Positions 8,819-17,635 of a DNA stretch of 64,000 bases are shown piece after piece. The DNA is taken from assembly GCA_949298635.1 (NCBI GenBank), contig CASFXG010000001.1, positions 1-64,000 on the forward strand, written 5' to 3'. Under the pieces are notes generated by a model, which was given only the letters and a program-made list of their open reading frames with translations, made no database searches and was not told the origin of the DNA. Positions within the stretch are counted from its first letter, which is position 1. The number at the start of each line of letters is the position of its first letter. Position numbers and translations under genes: made by a program. Source of the DNA: an uncultured Coriobacteriaceae bacterium (GTDB taxonomy: Bacteria; Actinomycetota; Coriobacteriia; Coriobacteriales; Coriobacteriaceae).

Positions 8819-9616
8819 GTGAAGGTCAAAGAGCTTGAAAGCCGTCTCTTCGAGATGTTTCCCCGCGGGGATGCGGAGGATTGGGACCATGTGGGGCTCT
8901 CGGTAGGGGATCCGGAAGCCGAGGTCGAACGCGTCTTCGTGGCGCTCGACGCGACGGTCGAGGACATCCGAGCTGCGCATGAGGCCGGTGCGAACGTGCT
9001 TCTTGCGCATCATCCCGTATACATCAAGGCACCGGAGGCATTTGTTCCCGAGGCTGGCACGTACCCTCAGGCGTCTGCAGCGATCTTCACCGCGGCGCGT
9101 CTTGGGGTAAGTGTGCTCTCGTTCCATACGAATCTCGACCGCTCTCGTGAGGCGAGGTTCGTTATCGCGCGTCGCTTGGGGTTCGACGCGCTCTCTTCGC
9201 TAGAATATGCGATCGATGCCGATGCCGCCGGTTACGGCGTGCTCATGGAGACGAAGCGCCTTTCCCTTCGCGACCTTGCCGAACACGCCGCGACGGAGTT
9301 CTCCGTAGAACCGCGCGTATGGGGTGACCCTGAGCGAGAGGTGTCGCGCATCGCGTATATGGGCGGCAGCCTCGGTCATTTCGGTGAGCTTGCCCGTGCT
9401 GCGAACGCGGACGCCATCATCTGCGGAGAGGCGGGGTATCATGTATGCCAGGATCTTGCCTTGCGCGGGGTCGGCGTCATCCTGCTTGGCCATGACGTCT
9501 CGGAGTATCCGTTTTGCGCGGTGCTTGCGGACGCGTGTGCCGAGGTCGGCGTCTCGACCGATGAGATCGTAGTTTCGAGGTTCCGCCGCCCGTGGTGGAC
9601 CTACATGAAGGGATAG
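8819..9616 (+). CDS. Nif3-like dinuclear metal-centre protein
   Basis: YqfO/YbgI-type protein (265 aa) of the Nif3 family, cytosolic with a two-metal site; function not settled, often annotated as GTP cyclohydrolase 1 type 2-like. Metal-ligand motifs LLAHHP, SFHTNLD and GEAGYHVCQD are all present. The GTG at 8819 sits 4 bases after the desulfurase stop; the frame is open far upstream inside that gene, but only the part from 8819 resembles Nif3. Adjacency to a zinc-ribbon coiled-coil gene is a conserved actinobacterial pairing. Confidence 0.88.
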   Translation: MKVKELESRLFEMFPRGDAEDWDHVGLSVGDPEAEVERVFVALDATVEDIRAAHEAGANVLLAHHPVYIKAPEAFVPEAGTYPQASAAIFTAARLGVSVLSFHTNLDRSREARFVIARRLGFDALSSLEYAIDADAAGYGVLMETKRLSLRDLAEHAATEFSVEPRVWGDPEREVSRIAYMGGSLGHFGELARAANADAIICGEAGYHVCQDLALRGVGVILLGHDVSEYPFCAVLADACAEVGVSTDEIVVSRFRRPWWTYMKG

Positions 9617-9621
9617 TCTGC

Positions 9622-10347
9622 ATGAACGATGGAACTCGCTTGCTCAAGCTTCAGGAGACCGATCTTGAGCTCCAGCGTCTTCGTCTCGAGCTTTCGAAGC
9701 TTCCCGAGCTCGTCGAGCTCGCGCGCCTGCGCAAACGGCTCTCGCTCGCACGCGAGGAGATGCTCAAGGTGAAGGGCGAGCGCAAGGACGTGGAGACCGA
9801 TCTGGAGGATCTGGCAGAAGAGGAAGCGTACTATCGCAAACAAGTCGACGGCGTGCAGGCCAAGGCCGCGCGCCTCACCGACTACCGCGAGGTGCAAGAC
9901 CTCGAGATCGAGCTGTCGAACCTCGCAAAGGCGCTCGATAAGGTCGCCTTCGACCAGCGCGATAGGAACGAGAAGCTCGAGCGCGTGCTCGCACGCGAGC
10001 AGCAGGGAGTTTCCGCGATCGAGCGCTTGGAGAGCTCTGTGAAGGCGTGCGCCGCACGCGCTCGCGAGGTAGCAACGGACATTCAAGACAGGATTTCCGC
10101 CGCTGAACAGACGCGCACCAAGCTCTATGGTGAGCTCACCGATGAGCTTGCTCATGCCTATGACGAGGCGGCGCGGGCATTCAATGGGCTCGGCGTCGAG
10201 ACGCTCAGCGATGATGTACCCACGCTCTGCCGCACGAAGCTCATGGAGTCCTCGCTCAACGAGGTCAAGCGCGGCGATGCGATCACGACGTGTCCGTATT
10301 GCCACCGCATCCTCGTGGTGCGCGAAGACGAGGAGGTTGCCTCGTGA
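9622..10347 (+). CDS. Zinc-ribbon coiled-coil protein (DUF164/CT398 type)
   Basis: 241 aa. A long heptad-rich coiled coil (about 5-180) is followed by a C-terminal zinc ribbon. The last CxxC (C224, C227 in CPYCHR) is intact, but the first knuckle keeps only C203; the position of its second cysteine is K206. Zinc binding may therefore be weakened or use another ligand. Its role is unknown. Starts 6 bases after the Nif3-like stop and ends overlapping coaBC. Confidence 0.8.
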   Translation: MNDGTRLLKLQETDLELQRLRLELSKLPELVELARLRKRLSLAREEMLKVKGERKDVETDLEDLAEEEAYYRKQVDGVQAKAARLTDYREVQDLEIELSNLAKALDKVAFDQRDRNEKLERVLAREQQGVSAIERLESSVKACAARAREVATDIQDRISAAEQTRTKLYGELTDELAHAYDEAARAFNGLGVETLSDDVPTLCRTKLMESSLNEVKRGDAITTCPYCHRILVVREDEEVAS

Positions 10348-11531
10348 GCGCGGTGCTCGAGGGGCGCTGCGCGCTCGTGTGCGTGACGGGTTGCATCGCT
10401 GCATATAAGGCATGCGAGCTCGTTCGGGAGCTGCAGCGGCGCGGGGCGCGCGTGAAGGTGCTCATGAGCGAGCACGCAACGCACTTCATTGACCCCACGA
10501 CGTTTCGCGCGCTAACGCATGAGCCCGTTGCGCTCGGCCTGTTCGACGATCCGAGCGATCCCATTCACCACATCTCACTTGCGAAAGAGGCCGACGTCAT
10601 CGTCGTGGCGCCTGCCACGGCGAACGTGATTGCGAAGATGGCGTGCGGCATCGCCGACGACCTGCTTTCGACGACGCTCCTCGCTGCGACATCTCCCATC
10701 GTTGTGGCGCCTGCCATGAACTCGAACATGTGGCGGGCTGCGGCGACGCAGGAGAACATGCAGCGGTTGCGCGAGCGCGGTGTATTGGTTGCGGGGCCGG
10801 GGAGGGGCTACCTCGCTTGCGGCGATGTCGATGAGGGAAGGCTCATCGAGGTAGAAGCCATAGCCGATACCGCCGAACAGGCGCTCTGCGGCTCGCACGA
10901 GCTTTCCGGCGAGCATATCCTCATCACGGCGGGTCCCACGCATGAGCCCATCGACCCCGTCCGCTTCATCGGCAACAGATCCTCGGGCAAGATGGGCGTG
11001 GCGCTCGCGCGTGCGGCGCGGGATATGGGTGCCCGGGTGACGCTCGTGCTGGGCCCAGCTGATGTCGCTGCGCCGTGGGGCGTCGAGGTGGTGCGGGTCG
11101 AGACGGCCGCGGAGATGCACGATGCGGCGCTTTCGGCCTTTGAGAATGCGACGATGGCGATCTGCGCGGCCGCAGTCGCCGATTACACGCCCGCGCAGCC
11201 TTCGGATCATAAGCTTAAGAAAGGCATCGAGCCGATTGATACGCTTGAACTCGTTCCGACCGCCGATATCTTGTATGATCTGTCCTCCATGAAGGGAGAT
11301 CGCATCGTCGTGGGCTTTGCCGCCGAGACGGGTAATCCCGTTGCCTATGCGCAGGCGAAACTTGCGCGGAAAGGGTGCGACGCTATCGTGGCGAACGACG
11401 TCACCCGCACCGATTCTGGATTCGGGACGGACACGAACAAGGCATGGTGGATCACCGCCGCCGGTGCCGAGGAGCTTCCCGTCCTCTCAAAGGATGAGCT
11501 TGCCCGAGAAATCCTCCACCGTCTCAAGTAA
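10344..11531 (+). CDS. coaBC: Bifunctional phosphopantothenoylcysteine decarboxylase / phosphopantothenate-cysteine ligase
   Basis: Two consecutive steps of coenzyme A synthesis in one 395-aa protein. The N-terminal flavin-dependent CoaC half carries DPIHHISLAK and PAMNSNMW; the C-terminal CoaB half carries AGPTHEPIDPVRFIGN, SSGKMG and the KLKKG lysines. GTG start at 10344 overlaps the preceding stop. It is the last gene of the (+) run and is followed by a large REP-like palindrome. Confidence 0.96.
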   Translation: MSAVLEGRCALVCVTGCIAAYKACELVRELQRRGARVKVLMSEHATHFIDPTTFRALTHEPVALGLFDDPSDPIHHISLAKEADVIVVAPATANVIAKMACGIADDLLSTTLLAATSPIVVAPAMNSNMWRAAATQENMQRLRERGVLVAGPGRGYLACGDVDEGRLIEVEAIADTAEQALCGSHELSGEHILITAGPTHEPIDPVRFIGNRSSGKMGVALARAARDMGARVTLVLGPADVAAPWGVEVVRVETAAEMHDAALSAFENATMAICAAAVADYTPAQPSDHKLKKGIEPIDTLELVPTADILYDLSSMKGDRIVVGFAAETGNPVAYAQAKLARKGCDAIVANDVTRTDSGFGTDTNKAWWITAAGAEELPVLSKDELAREILHRLK

Positions 11532-11539
11532 CACTCCCA

Positions 11540-11670
11540 GCGTCACTTTAGGGCCAACACTTTGGGGACGGGGTCAAAAGTGTTGAAATTAACACTTTGG
11601 GGACGGGGTCAAAAGTGTTGAAATTGGTACTTTTGACCCCGTCCCCAAAGTGTTGGCCCCAAAGTGACGC
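11540..11670. repeat. 131-bp REP-like palindrome with a 35-bp tandem duplication
   Basis: Arms 11540-11581 and 11629-11670 (42 bases each) are near-perfect inverted repeats carrying TTTGGGGACGGGG. Inside, the 35-bp unit 11556-11590 is repeated exactly at 11591-11625. The element begins 9 bases after the coaBC stop. It shares its core with the hairpins at 16456, 54250 and 43463. It could form a cruciform or RNA hairpin that also ends coaBC transcripts. Confidence 0.85.
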
Positions 11671-11694
11671 CCAAGATGTTGAAGAAATTAATGC

Positions 11695-11723
11695 TTGCAT
11701 ATCGGGGGCGAGTTGAGTAAAGT
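11695..11723 (+). promoter_or_regulatory. putative tRNA-Pro promoter
   Basis: TTGCAT (11695-11700), 17-base spacer, TAAAGT (11718-11723), about 30 bases before the tRNA. Position and spacing fit a sigma-70-type promoter; the match to consensus is moderate. Confidence 0.5.
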
Positions 11724-11753
11724 ATCACTTGCTGTGCAGTGATGTACGGTTTT

Positions 11754-11830
<77 letters not shown>

Positions 11831-11838
11831 GAATGTTC

Positions 11839-11867
11839 AGGCGCCGGGGTGACTCGGCGCCTTTTTT
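11839..11867 (+). terminator. Rho-independent terminator of tRNA-Pro
   Basis: AGGCGCC and GGCGCCT form a GC-rich stem with a short loop, followed by TTTTTT at 11862-11867. Confidence 0.88.
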
Positions 11868-11954
11868 ATGTCGCATCGCCAGGGTTAGGCTGCTGGTTAT
11901 CGGGTATCATCCATGTCAGTGTGTAACCAAAGCTGCTATCGCTAGGGGAGAATC

Positions 11955-12674
11955 GTGGGATTTCGAAAGAAGGTCAAGCGGGAACTCGTCGGTACGTCGG
12001 AGTATCCCTCGAACCAGATCTTCACGGTCTCCAATTTCATCACCGCGCTCCGCCTCGTTCTGACGTTCGTCTTCCTCTATCTATTCGTGACTGACGTCAA
12101 CCGCTACGTCTGCCTCGTCATCTACGCTGTAGCCGCGAGTACCGACTGGCTCGATGGCACCATCGCTCGCAAGACCCACACCGTGAGCTGGCTCGGTAAG
12201 GTAATGGATCCCATCGTCGACCGTGCGCTTCTTTTCACCGGTGTGCTCGGCCTCGTCGTGCGCCACGAGCTCCCTATCTGGATCTGCGTCGTCATCATCG
12301 CACGCGATGTGTACCTGGCCATCGGCAACTCTATCGTGCGTCGCTATCACAAGCGACCCATCGACGTCGTTTATACCGGAAAGGCAGCGACCGCGCTGCT
12401 CATGAGCGGCTTCTCGTTCATGCTTCTTGGCCTTCCCCAAGTTCACGGCCTCGGGGTGTTAGGCGATGCCTCCGCGTTCTTTCCTGGCCTCGATGCCCAG
12501 CAGGTTCCGTTTGGCATCTTTCTCGTGTATCTCGGCGTCGTCTTCTCGCTGCTCACCGCTGTGATCTACACCGTTAAGGGATACCGCGCGGGTAAGCATG
12601 CCATCGAGCACCCTGAAGAGGAAGACGAGGATTTCCTCAACCCGGAAATCGTGGAGGGCGATGACGCCTCCTAA
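11955..12674 (+). CDS. CDP-alcohol phosphatidyltransferase (PgsA-like paralogue)
   Basis: Membrane enzyme of 239 aa with several hydrophobic helices. The CDP-alcohol transferase signature DxxDGxxAR...GxxxDxxxD is read in DWLDGTIARKTH and LGKVMDPIVDR. The GTG start follows AGGGGAG by a few bases. The polar acceptor (glycerol-3-P, phosphatidylglycerol or inositol-P) cannot be told from the motif. A second paralogue lies at 32134. Known mycobacterial order places pgsA2 a few genes before garA and a MerR gene, as here. Confidence 0.82.
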   Translation: MGFRKKVKRELVGTSEYPSNQIFTVSNFITALRLVLTFVFLYLFVTDVNRYVCLVIYAVAASTDWLDGTIARKTHTVSWLGKVMDPIVDRALLFTGVLGLVVRHELPIWICVVIIARDVYLAIGNSIVRRYHKRPIDVVYTGKAATALLMSGFSFMLLGLPQVHGLGVLGDASAFFPGLDAQQVPFGIFLVYLGVVFSLLTAVIYTVKGYRAGKHAIEHPEEEDEDFLNPEIVEGDDAS

Positions 12675-12769
12675 GCGTCGCGGGCAGATTGCGCCCCGGT
12701 GGGGTAGAATAACCATATCTTTGTGACGTACGGTCGGCTCGATCCGGCTTCTTGTGTGATGGGAGTACC

Positions 12770-13177
12770 ATGGCTGATTCATCCATCGATTCCACGCGCG
12801 TGTTCCGCATCCCTACGGACGATGCCACGGCGCCGGACCTCATGAAGAGCGCCCGTATCTCCAATCCCGTCCTTTCCATCATCAAAGGCCCGCAGACCGG
12901 TAACACCTTCGAGCTCACCGATTCCGAGACCTCGATCGGCCGCGATCCGGCAAACGCCATCTTCTTGAACGACATGACAGTCTCGCGCACGCATGCGAAG
13001 GTCGTGCGCACGCCGTTCGGTACCTCTATCGAGGACCTCGGTTCACTGAACGGCACCTGGGTCGATGGTGCCATCGTGAACTCCGCGCCGCTGCACGACG
13101 GCTCGACCGTGCAGATCGGTACCTTCACGCTCATCTACCACGAGAGCACGCCGGAGCGCATCGAGACTGGTGAGTAA
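12770..13177 (+). CDS. garA: FHA-domain regulator, GarA-like
   Basis: 135 aa with one C-terminal FHA domain (about 38-125): SIGRDPANAIFLNDMTVSRTHA and LGSLNGTWV carry the phosphothreonine-binding residues. The N-terminal tail has STRVFR, aligning with the TTSVFR phospho-switch of mycobacterial GarA, so T9 matches the PknG/PknB-type site. GarA homologues bind 2-oxoglutarate-using enzymes and are released by phosphorylation; that role here is inferred. ATG 12770 is chosen for its GGGAG site. The following MerR gene is the conserved neighbour. Confidence 0.85.
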   Translation: MADSSIDSTRVFRIPTDDATAPDLMKSARISNPVLSIIKGPQTGNTFELTDSETSIGRDPANAIFLNDMTVSRTHAKVVRTPFGTSIEDLGSLNGTWVDGAIVNSAPLHDGSTVQIGTFTLIYHESTPERIETGE

Positions 13178-13179
13178 CC

Positions 13180-14082
13180 TTGGCCGAGCGCAGCTACCTC
13201 AGTATCGGCCAAGTCGTAAACCTGCTTCGCGGCACCTATCCCGACCTTTCTAACTCCAAGATTCGCTTCTTGGAGGACGAGGGGCTCATCACACCGCACC
13301 GCACGCCAAAGGGATATCGCCAGTATTCTATGGACGACGTAGAGCGGCTCGAGGTTATTCTTCACCTGCAGAAGACGCGCTACATGCCGCTCAACGTCAT
13401 CAAGCAGCGGCTCGAGGGGGCCGACGACCTCCATATGCTCGCGTACGAGGTCGGCCTACTCTCCGATGTCCCCATGAAGGCGCAGCCGAAGGAGACCAAG
13501 CAGAAGCTCCATCCGCTCGAGGACGTTCCAGATCTTCTCGGTGTGAGCATCTCGTTCGTGCGCTCTCTAGCGCAAAACGACCTGGTGCGCATCATCAAGA
13601 GCCCTAAGAACCGTGAACTCATCGACGGCAGCGATTTCGAGATCATCCGTTTCTGTGACGAGCTCTCACGGTTCCATATCGAACCGCGCAACCTGCGCCA
13701 GTATGTCGTTTCCGCCAACCGTGAGTCGACGATGTTCGAGCAGGTGCTCGTGGGCATGCTCGGCATGGACGATAGCGACGAGGACCGTAGCGCCAAACTT
13801 GAGCGCGCTTTCAAAAAACTTCACGACCTCACTGATGGCTTGCATACCGCGCTGTTGAAGAACCGCGTCTTTGAATCGCTTAACGCGGTTGTGAAAGACG
13901 CCGACGTTGATTCTATAGACGATGAGCTCGCTCGCGCCGAGGCTGCGCGCTCCGCGCATAAAGCCGAGGTCGCACAGAGGGAGGCGGCCGCTCAGACGAA
14001 CGCGCGCCAAGCTTCCGTTCAAAAGGCCGCAGGATCCAAAGCCGCATCCGCGTCTGCTGTGAAGCGCCGTACCGATAGATAG
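13180..14082 (+). CDS. MerR-family transcriptional regulator
   Basis: 300 aa; TTG start two bases after the FHA stop. Residues about 5-75 form a MerR winged helix with SNSKIRFLEDEGLITPHRTPKGYRQY. A second HTH-like region follows (about 108-165, LEDVPDLLGVSISFVRSLAQ). The end is an Ala/Lys/Gln-rich tail that looks disordered. It corresponds by position to mycobacterial Rv1828, which follows garA. Target genes are unknown; no effector-binding domain is recognised. Confidence 0.83.
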   Translation: MAERSYLSIGQVVNLLRGTYPDLSNSKIRFLEDEGLITPHRTPKGYRQYSMDDVERLEVILHLQKTRYMPLNVIKQRLEGADDLHMLAYEVGLLSDVPMKAQPKETKQKLHPLEDVPDLLGVSISFVRSLAQNDLVRIIKSPKNRELIDGSDFEIIRFCDELSRFHIEPRNLRQYVVSANRESTMFEQVLVGMLGMDDSDEDRSAKLERAFKKLHDLTDGLHTALLKNRVFESLNAVVKDADVDSIDDELARAEAARSAHKAEVAQREAAAQTNARQASVQKAAGSKAASASAVKRRTDR

Positions 14083-14091
14083 GGGAGAGTC

Positions 14092-14625
14092 ATGGCCGCC
14101 TTCGATTTCGCATCCTTCATCACCGATATTCCCGACTATCCCGAGCCTGGCGTCATCTTTAAGGACATCACGCCGCTCTTTGCAAACGCCGAAGCCATGC
14201 ATCGCGCTATCGACGCCATTGCAGCTGAATACAAAAACGCCGGCATCACCAAGGTGATCGGCCCCGAGGCTCGTGGCTTCATGGTGGGCGTGCCTGTCGC
14301 GCTCGAACTCGGCGCTGGCTTCGTACCGGCACGCAAGCCCGGCAAGCTCCCGCGTGAGACCGTCTCGGTGAGCTACGAACTCGAATACGGCACCGATACT
14401 CTCGAGATCCACGCTGACGCGCTCGTTCCCGGCGATCGGGTGCTCATCGTCGACGACCTCGTTGCCACGGGTGGCACCGCCGCGGCCACGGGCAAGCTCG
14501 TCCGCGAGATGGGAGCTGAGCTCGCTGGCTACGGCTGCATCCTCGAGCTCGCGTTCTTGAACCCGCGTCCGCTGCTCGAAGAGGACGGCACTGTGCCGTT
14601 CGTGAGCCTGGTAAAGGTTCAGTAG
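14092..14625 (+). CDS. apt: Adenine phosphoribosyltransferase
   Basis: Purine salvage enzyme (177 aa) converting adenine and PRPP to AMP. Motifs: DYPEPGVIFKDITPL at the N-terminus, GPEARGF, RKPGKLP, and the PRPP loop VLIVDDLVATGGTA. Ribosome site AGGGGAG. It ends at a clear terminator. A purine permease is encoded at 17825. Confidence 0.96.
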   Translation: MAAFDFASFITDIPDYPEPGVIFKDITPLFANAEAMHRAIDAIAAEYKNAGITKVIGPEARGFMVGVPVALELGAGFVPARKPGKLPRETVSVSYELEYGTDTLEIHADALVPGDRVLIVDDLVATGGTAAATGKLVREMGAELAGYGCILELAFLNPRPLLEEDGTVPFVSLVKVQ

Positions 14626-14660
14626 CGCTCTGATTGCGTTTTGATTTTCATGATGAGGGA

Positions 14661-14696
14661 ACGGACGCCCGAGCTATCTGCTCAAGCGTCCGTTTT
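14661..14696 (+). terminator. Terminator after apt
   Basis: ACGGACGC (14661-14668) pairs with GCGTCCGT (14686-14693) across a 17-base loop, followed by a short T run. Confidence 0.75.
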
Positions 14697-14766
14697 CATA
14701 TCCCTCTGTTTTAGCAAGTTCATATCGTTCAGCCATAGAGCCGAACGTTTTAGCCGTATTTCCTTG

Positions 14767-15387
14767 CTATTTGCCAGTTTCCTCAAAGCCGATAAAACGC
14801 AGGTATCCGAGCAGGTACGCTTTCGCGGCGAATGCGGTGACGGCGTTGCGGACGAGCAGCGATTCGCGCGTGACCATGGATGCGGTGTCTGCGATGGGAG
14901 TGGCGTCGAGCGTGAACGCCGTGTGTACCGCGTTTTCAAGTTCAGTGGCAACGTAGTCGAAGGCGACGTCCACGAGATACGTAAGGCGCTGTATACGGAA
15001 GAGCGCCGAAATCGCTTGGATGGAGAGCACCTGCTTGAAGATGCAGATCACGATGAGCCGAGCGATGTGTTCGCGGCCGTATTGCTTCTTAACCGGAGCG
15101 GGGAGGAGCCCGGCTTTCACGTAATTATTCACCATGGACGGTGTAAGCAGTTCGCCGTCGATGCAATCATGAAACGGCTCAAGCGCTTGCTCGACAACTC
15201 CAATGACCTGGTCTCGATACAGGCTCACGCTGGAAAGCTCCTTATAGCGGGGGAGTCTGAACGCCGCCATGCGCTGAGCAATATCGGAGGTGAGATAGGC
15301 GTCGGGCAGGATGGTGGGAGCGATATCCTCTTGGGTGATTGCCGCCGCGTCGTCCGTCATCGCGATAACCCGTTTATGTTGAACCAT
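14767..15387 (-). CDS. DUF1836 family protein (MerR-like HTH)
   Basis: 206 aa from the ATG at 15387; the frame is open to 15486 and a later ATG at 15360 is also possible, so the start is uncertain. It carries the family motif FRLPRYKELSSVSLYRDQVI and a winged-helix region TPSMVNNYVKAGLLPAPVKKQYGREHI, typical of DUF1836 putative DNA-binding proteins. It is divergent from the DegV gene. Function unknown; local DNA regulation of its neighbour is a guess. Confidence 0.78.
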   Translation of the reverse strand: MVQHKRVIAMTDDAAAITQEDIAPTILPDAYLTSDIAQRMAAFRLPRYKELSSVSLYRDQVIGVVEQALEPFHDCIDGELLTPSMVNNYVKAGLLPAPVKKQYGREHIARLIVICIFKQVLSIQAISALFRIQRLTYLVDVAFDYVATELENAVHTAFTLDATPIADTASMVTRESLLVRNAVTAFAAKAYLLGYLRFIGFEETGK

Positions 15388-15579
15388 CACGTACACACCC
15401 CGTTTCACCCTGCACATCAATATCCCATGCAATCTCGTTGGAGATTTACCAAGATAGAGGACGTACTGCATCACATCATGTCGCATAGTGTATCATATTG
15501 TTTTGAAAACTACGTCATGTAATTCTTAGACGTGTTACTATACAGAAGACGGCATTGTCCGGTATGAAAGGAACAGATC

Positions 15580-16425
15580 ATGAGTTGGGCGATCGTTGCA
15601 GATTCGAGCTGTAATCTCCGTAGCTTCGAACCACAGGCGCCCGATTGCGTCTACCGATTCGCGCCGCTTAAGATCAACGTCGCGGGCGATGAATTCATCG
15701 ACGATACATCGCTTGATGTTGCGGAGCTTAACCGTCGCGTTTCCGCTGAAGAGACGGCGTCGTCGAGCGCGTGCCCGAGCGTTGGCGAGTGGGCAGATTT
15801 GTTCCGGCAAGCTGATAACATCATCGCCATCACGATTTCGGCAAACCTTTCCGGCAGCTACGAAGCGGCAGTCATGGCGCGCGACATCGTGCTCGAAGAG
15901 GGCGAGCGGAACATCTTTATCGTGAACTCCCGTGCCGCTGGCGGCAAGCTTGAATTACTTGCTGTTGAGGTTGATAGGTATCTCACCGCTCATCCCGACG
16001 CGACGTTTAACGACGTCACAGCACATATCTGCGATCTCGAGCAGTCGTCTACCGTGCTGTTCTTACTTTCCAGCTACGAAAACCTCGCTAAGGCGGGGCG
16101 TATGCCTAAGATGGCCGGTGTGTTGGCGAACAAGCTTAAGATTCGTATTCTTGGCACGGCGAGCAGCGAGGGAACTATCAAGGTTGTGGGTCCGGCGCGT
16201 TCGCAGAAAAAGGCGTTCGAGAAGATTGTGGGGTGCATGAAGGGCGACGGGTATGCCGGCGGCTCGGTCTACATCGACCATGCATTCAACGAGCGCGCTG
16301 CACAGGAGCTTTCCGACCGTATTCACCAGGATTGGCCGGATGCCGAGATCACCATCATGCCGTGTGGCGGACTCTGCTCGTATTACGCCGAAGAGGATGG
16401 CCTCATCATCGGCTACGGATGGTAA
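15580..16425 (+). CDS. DegV family fatty-acid-binding protein
   Basis: 281 aa, cytosolic. DegV/FakB-type proteins bind a fatty acid and present it to the kinase FakA for acyl-phosphate formation, which would feed PlsY; no fakA lies in the window. Family features: N-terminal IVADSSCNL, SANLSGSYEAA, VNSRAAGGK and the C-terminal GGLCSYYAEEDGLIIGYGW. The start ATG follows GAAAGGAAC. REP-like palindromes begin 30 bases after its stop. Confidence 0.9.
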   Translation: MSWAIVADSSCNLRSFEPQAPDCVYRFAPLKINVAGDEFIDDTSLDVAELNRRVSAEETASSSACPSVGEWADLFRQADNIIAITISANLSGSYEAAVMARDIVLEEGERNIFIVNSRAAGGKLELLAVEVDRYLTAHPDATFNDVTAHICDLEQSSTVLFLLSSYENLAKAGRMPKMAGVLANKLKIRILGTASSEGTIKVVGPARSQKKAFEKIVGCMKGDGYAGGSVYIDHAFNERAAQELSDRIHQDWPDAEITIMPCGGLCSYYAEEDGLIIGYGW

Positions 16426-16455
16426 TCAATCCACCAAGTTTTGTTGCTTTCGCGT

Positions 16456-16587
16456 CACTTTGGGGACGGGTACGTTTGTGACGTTTTCGACACAAACGTA
16501 CCCGTCCCCAAAGTGTCAGGCACCGCCACGGTGACGAAGGTGTCCCAAACGTGTCGGATTCAACACTTTTGGCCCCGTCCCCAAAGT
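16456..16587. repeat. REP-like hairpin array between degV and trxB
   Basis: A perfect inverted repeat with 25-base arms (16456-16480 and 16491-16515; CACTTTGGGGACGGG core) and a 10-base loop is followed by a separate half-copy at 16561-16587 that matches the 11540-11670 unit (CCCCGTCCCCAAAGTG). It lies between two converging genes, so it could end transcripts from both sides. Confidence 0.85.
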
Positions 16588-16625
16588 GATACTTGACTAC
16601 TTTACATAAGAAATATTATCGTGAA

Positions 16626-17567
16626 TTAATGACTATTAAGATAGCGGTAGGCAGACATGCCGGCGATTGCCCCATCTGCGGCAGCGGTGATGACCTGGCG
16701 GAGATGCTTGCTGCGAATATCACCCGCGCAGAAGATTCCCGGCGTGCGCGTAGCCATATCCTCATCAGTAATAACGCCACCATCAGATCCAAGATCGACG
16801 ATATCTTTGACGAGCTGCGTAGCCGGGTTCGTTCCCGCGAAGACGAAGATTCCCACCGAGCCTTCATCGAACGTCTCATCGTGTATCTCGCCCGTGCGGT
16901 TATTCTTGAATTGAATGGTTGCTATTGCGGCATCACCATCAACACGGGTGATCGACATTTCATAGCGCACCTGAACGTTATCACAGGCAAGCACGCGGTC
17001 GACGACGCCCTTGGGGGCTCTGAACTCATCACGGCGAACCACCATCGTAACCTTGGTGGCGATCTTCGAGAGATACATCGCCTCTTCACAGGCTGCGGTG
17101 CCGCCGCCGATTACGAATACTTCCTTGCCACGGTAGAACATGCCATCACAGGTGGCGCAGTACGAGACGCCACGTCCGGTGAAGCGTTCTTCGCCTTCAA
17201 ATCCTACCTGGCGTGGACTCGCGCCCGTAGCCACGACGATCGCTTTGGCACTATAGGAATCTGGGTCGCTATGAACGATGAATGTTGCATCTGCGGTACG
17301 CTCGATTGAAGCAACAACGCCGTAGGCATTCGTGACGCCAAACTGTGCTGCATGGTCTTGGAGCTTCTGACCGAATTCAAAACCCGAGATGCTTTCAATG
17401 CCGGGATAATTCTCGATGATATCAGTCGTGGCAATCTGGCCGCCCGGCATTCCTTGTTCGATGACGACGACGTTCAGGCTGGCTCGCGCAGCATATAGTG
17501 CGGCAGCATAGCCAGCGGGACCGCCGCCGATGACAGCAACATCGAACGTGGCAAGCTTGTCGTCCAT
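16626..17567 (-). CDS. trxB: Thioredoxin-disulfide reductase
   Basis: FAD/NADPH enzyme (313 aa) that reduces thioredoxin. FAD motif GGGPAG at 14-19, redox pair CATC (C137, C140), NADPH motif GGGTAA, and the C-terminal FAD motif GIFCAGDI. The ATG at 17567 has AGGAG just upstream; a longer frame to 17615 has no such site. No trxA is adjacent. An AT-rich dyad lies about 70 bases upstream. Confidence 0.96.
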   Translation of the reverse strand: MDDKLATFDVAVIGGGPAGYAAALYAARASLNVVVIEQGMPGGQIATTDIIENYPGIESISGFEFGQKLQDHAAQFGVTNAYGVVASIERTADATFIVHSDPDSYSAKAIVVATGASPRQVGFEGEERFTGRGVSYCATCDGMFYRGKEVFVIGGGTAACEEAMYLSKIATKVTMVVRRDEFRAPKGVVDRVLACDNVQVRYEMSITRVDGDAAIATIQFKNNRTGEIHDETFDEGSVGIFVFAGTNPATQLVKDIVDLGSDGGVITDEDMATRTPGIFCAGDIRSKHLRQVITAAADGAIAGMSAYRYLNSH

Positions 17568-17635
17568 GGAAGCTCCTAACAGAGATGGCATCGTGTTATC
17601 TTGACCAGTACCCATTTGTATCTACCTATAAACAG

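Noticed and set aside
11556-11670. CRISPR-like repeat array
   Set aside because: Two adjacent direct copies without spacers, inside a palindrome, and no cas genes in the window.
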